Below, in pieces: positions 62,834 through 64,000 of a stretch of DNA of 64,000 nucleotides. The position numbers were made by a program, and so were the translations under genes. The stretch comes from Planctomycetota bacterium (lineage in GTDB: Bacteria > Planctomycetota > UBA11346). The notes beneath the pieces are model-generated. The model did not search any database. It saw nothing but the letters and a program-made list of their open reading frames with translations, and was not told the DNA's origin. The number at the start of each line of letters is the position of its first letter. The stretch's first letter is position 1. The stretch covers positions 62,001 to 126,000 of the forward strand of contig JADGDD010000010.1 in the NCBI GenBank assembly GCA_016745075.1, in the 5' to 3' direction.

Positions 62834-64000
62834 ATGTCACTGCGAGTAAATTTTAATACCTCATCGGTTCGGGCTCATTTTAGCCTACAATCAGTTGATA
62901 GGGATTTATCTACAACTTTAGAGCGTTTATCTTCAGGCGTGCGTATTCGCAGAGCAGCAGATGATCCAGCAGGATTAACCTTAGCAAATAATCTACGCCA
63001 TCACCTCACTGGTATGCATCAAGCAATAGATAATGCCGAAGAGGGCATTTCTATGTTGCGGACAGCGGAAGGTGCTCAGGGAGAGATTTCAGCTAGTTTA
63101 TTACGTGCTCGCAGTTTGGCTTTATCAGCGGCAAATGACGGTGCGAATTCACCCGAGCAGTTACAGGCCTTACAGTTAGAATTTAATGAAATTGTAGACA
63201 GCATCAACATTACTGCTCGTGATACACGCTTTGGTTCTCTCTCGTTGTTAGATGGTAGTTTCTCTGATAATACGCTGAGTACAGTGGCAAGTGATTACTA
63301 CGCTGCATTTACTCAAGATAATACTTTTTTACCTGACGGGGTTTTAGCAAATTCGACAATGACTATAGCTCCGCCATCGGGAGATTTGCAGCGTGCTCAG
63401 GTGTCTGCCACATTTGACGGTGTTCCGCCTCCTACAGGAACAACAGCATTACAAGGACTTGTACAAAACGGTATTGCTTTGGCAGATCTTACAGGTGATG
63501 CATTGACTGTTACTGGGCCACAGGGAAGCGCTACGGTTCAAGTCAGTAATACTATGACGATCAATCAATTTGTTGGTTTGGTGAATGCGCAAAGCAGTGT
63601 GATTGGAGCACGGGCCCAATACGATGAAGTTAGTGGTGCATTGACCATAGAAAGTACGAGCTTTGGTTCTGGAGGTGTACAGGTTGATTCTACAGATGTG
63701 AATGCTAATGGCGCAGGTCTTTTAGATGATACACCAGCAGATCCATCAACGAATGGTTTCTTTACGGATGCAGTTAATAGAACGGTTGATATTTCCTATA
63801 CTGATGAACAGGGTAATCCACAAACGGTAACCTTAACCCAAGATGTTAATTCTGCGAATGGCCTTACTTTTAAGGGTGGCTTACCTCGTGAACAGATTAT
63901 TTCAACATTTGCGGGTAATCCTCCTAGCACAACGCCTTTACAAGGGCTTGTACAAAATGGTACAACTCTCACAGATGTAACAGGAGATAGTGTGACCGTA
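62834..64000 (+). CDS. fliC: Flagellin, N-terminal part (gene continues beyond the window)
   Basis: 389 codons are present with no stop. The N-terminal D0/D1 region is typical: MSLRVNFNTSSVRAHFSL, LERLSSGVRIRRAADDPAGL, and LLRARSLALSAANDG. After about residue 150, where a normal flagellin would enter its variable region, the protein continues with beta-rich repeats (GLVQNGIALADLTGDALTV and, 164 residues later, GLVQNGTTLTDVTGDSVTV). It is therefore an enlarged flagellin with an expanded, probably surface-exposed D2/D3 region. The C-terminal D1/D0 half lies outside the window. Confidence 0.93.
   Translation, partial: MSLRVNFNTSSVRAHFSLQSVDRDLSTTLERLSSGVRIRRAADDPAGLTLANNLRHHLTGMHQAIDNAEEGISMLRTAEGAQGEISASLLRARSLALSAANDGANSPEQLQALQLEFNEIVDSINITARDTRFGSLSLLDGSFSDNTLSTVASDYYAAFTQDNTFLPDGVLANSTMTIAPPSGDLQRAQVSATFDGVPPPTGTTALQGLVQNGIALADLTGDALTVTGPQGSATVQVSNTMTINQFVGLVNAQSSVIGARAQYDEVSGALTIESTSFGSGGVQVDSTDVNANGAGLLDDTPADPSTNGFFTDAVNRTVDISYTDEQGNPQTVTLTQDVNSANGLTFKGGLPREQIISTFAGNPPSTTPLQGLVQNGTTLTDVTGDSVTV

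Noticed and set aside
1-64000. tRNA, rRNA, riboswitch or CRISPR
   Set aside because: Scanning by eye found no cloverleaf with a CCA-type acceptor stem, no rRNA signature and no regularly spaced repeats; short or divergent RNAs could be missed without a covariance search.

Overview
The window is a chromosomal segment from a Gram-negative, flagellated heterotroph. The mix of genes suggests the Planctomycetes/Lentisphaerae/Kiritimatiellae part of the PVC superphylum. The evidence is a set of polysaccharide sulfatases, a planctomycete-style ECF sigma factor coupled to a membrane Ser/Thr kinase, many exported proteins, a TonB-dependent outer-membrane receptor and a second type IIA topoisomerase pair. 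Taxonomy is inferred from gene content only. I saw no rRNA, tRNA, CRISPR array, complete insertion sequence or prophage.

Layout. 1-8.7 kb is a carbohydrate and sulfate-ester catabolic locus: a Gfo/Idh oxidoreductase controlled by a LacI-type repressor with two nearly identical palindromic operators, an AraC regulator, a secreted glycoside-hydrolase-like protein broken by a one-base frameshift, and two overlapping sulfatases. 8.7-16 kb holds a secreted protein with an internal pilin-like helix, typA, and a large exported transglutaminase-like/TPR protein. 16-23.4 kb is a PilSR-like module. A sigma54 response regulator, a histidine kinase and a second kinase lacking the usual phospho-acceptor His face away from a pseudopilin operon. 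The shared control region has three GGGC-N6-GCCC dyads, a sigma54 promoter and a strong sigma70-like promoter that may give a leaderless regulator mRNA.

23.4-31 kb is a long minus-strand run. A PqqD-like protein, an ATP-grasp ligase and a DapDC-like PLP decarboxylase are translationally coupled. They are followed by a urea-transporter/M23-peptidase fusion, an outer-membrane protein, an ECF sigma factor and a Ser/Thr kinase. 31-38 kb has hrpA, a PNPOx-like protein and two AT-rich genes (YoaP-like acetyltransferase, cysteine-synthase-like) preceded by related leader repeats. 38-42.6 kb has an OprC-like copper receptor, a small Cys-rich membrane protein, a hairpin repeat pair, and olsB-olsA for ornithine lipids.

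42.6-54.6 kb carries a large choice-of-anchor-I/phytase-like lipoprotein, a CCA-adding-type enzyme, an AraC regulator, a PanE-like reductase, an SH3b protein, accD, a DUF1015 protein and small hypotheticals. 54.6-64 kb has a SUKH-like protein coupled to topoisomerase A and B subunits, a secreted subtilase with a P-domain, an FGE-fold lipoprotein, and a truncated flagellin gene behind a sigma54 promoter with a leader hairpin covering its ribosome binding site.

The regions most worth follow-up are the PqqD/ATP-grasp/PLP operon, the GGGC-N6-GCCC/sigma54 control region with its degenerate kinase, and the flagellin leader.
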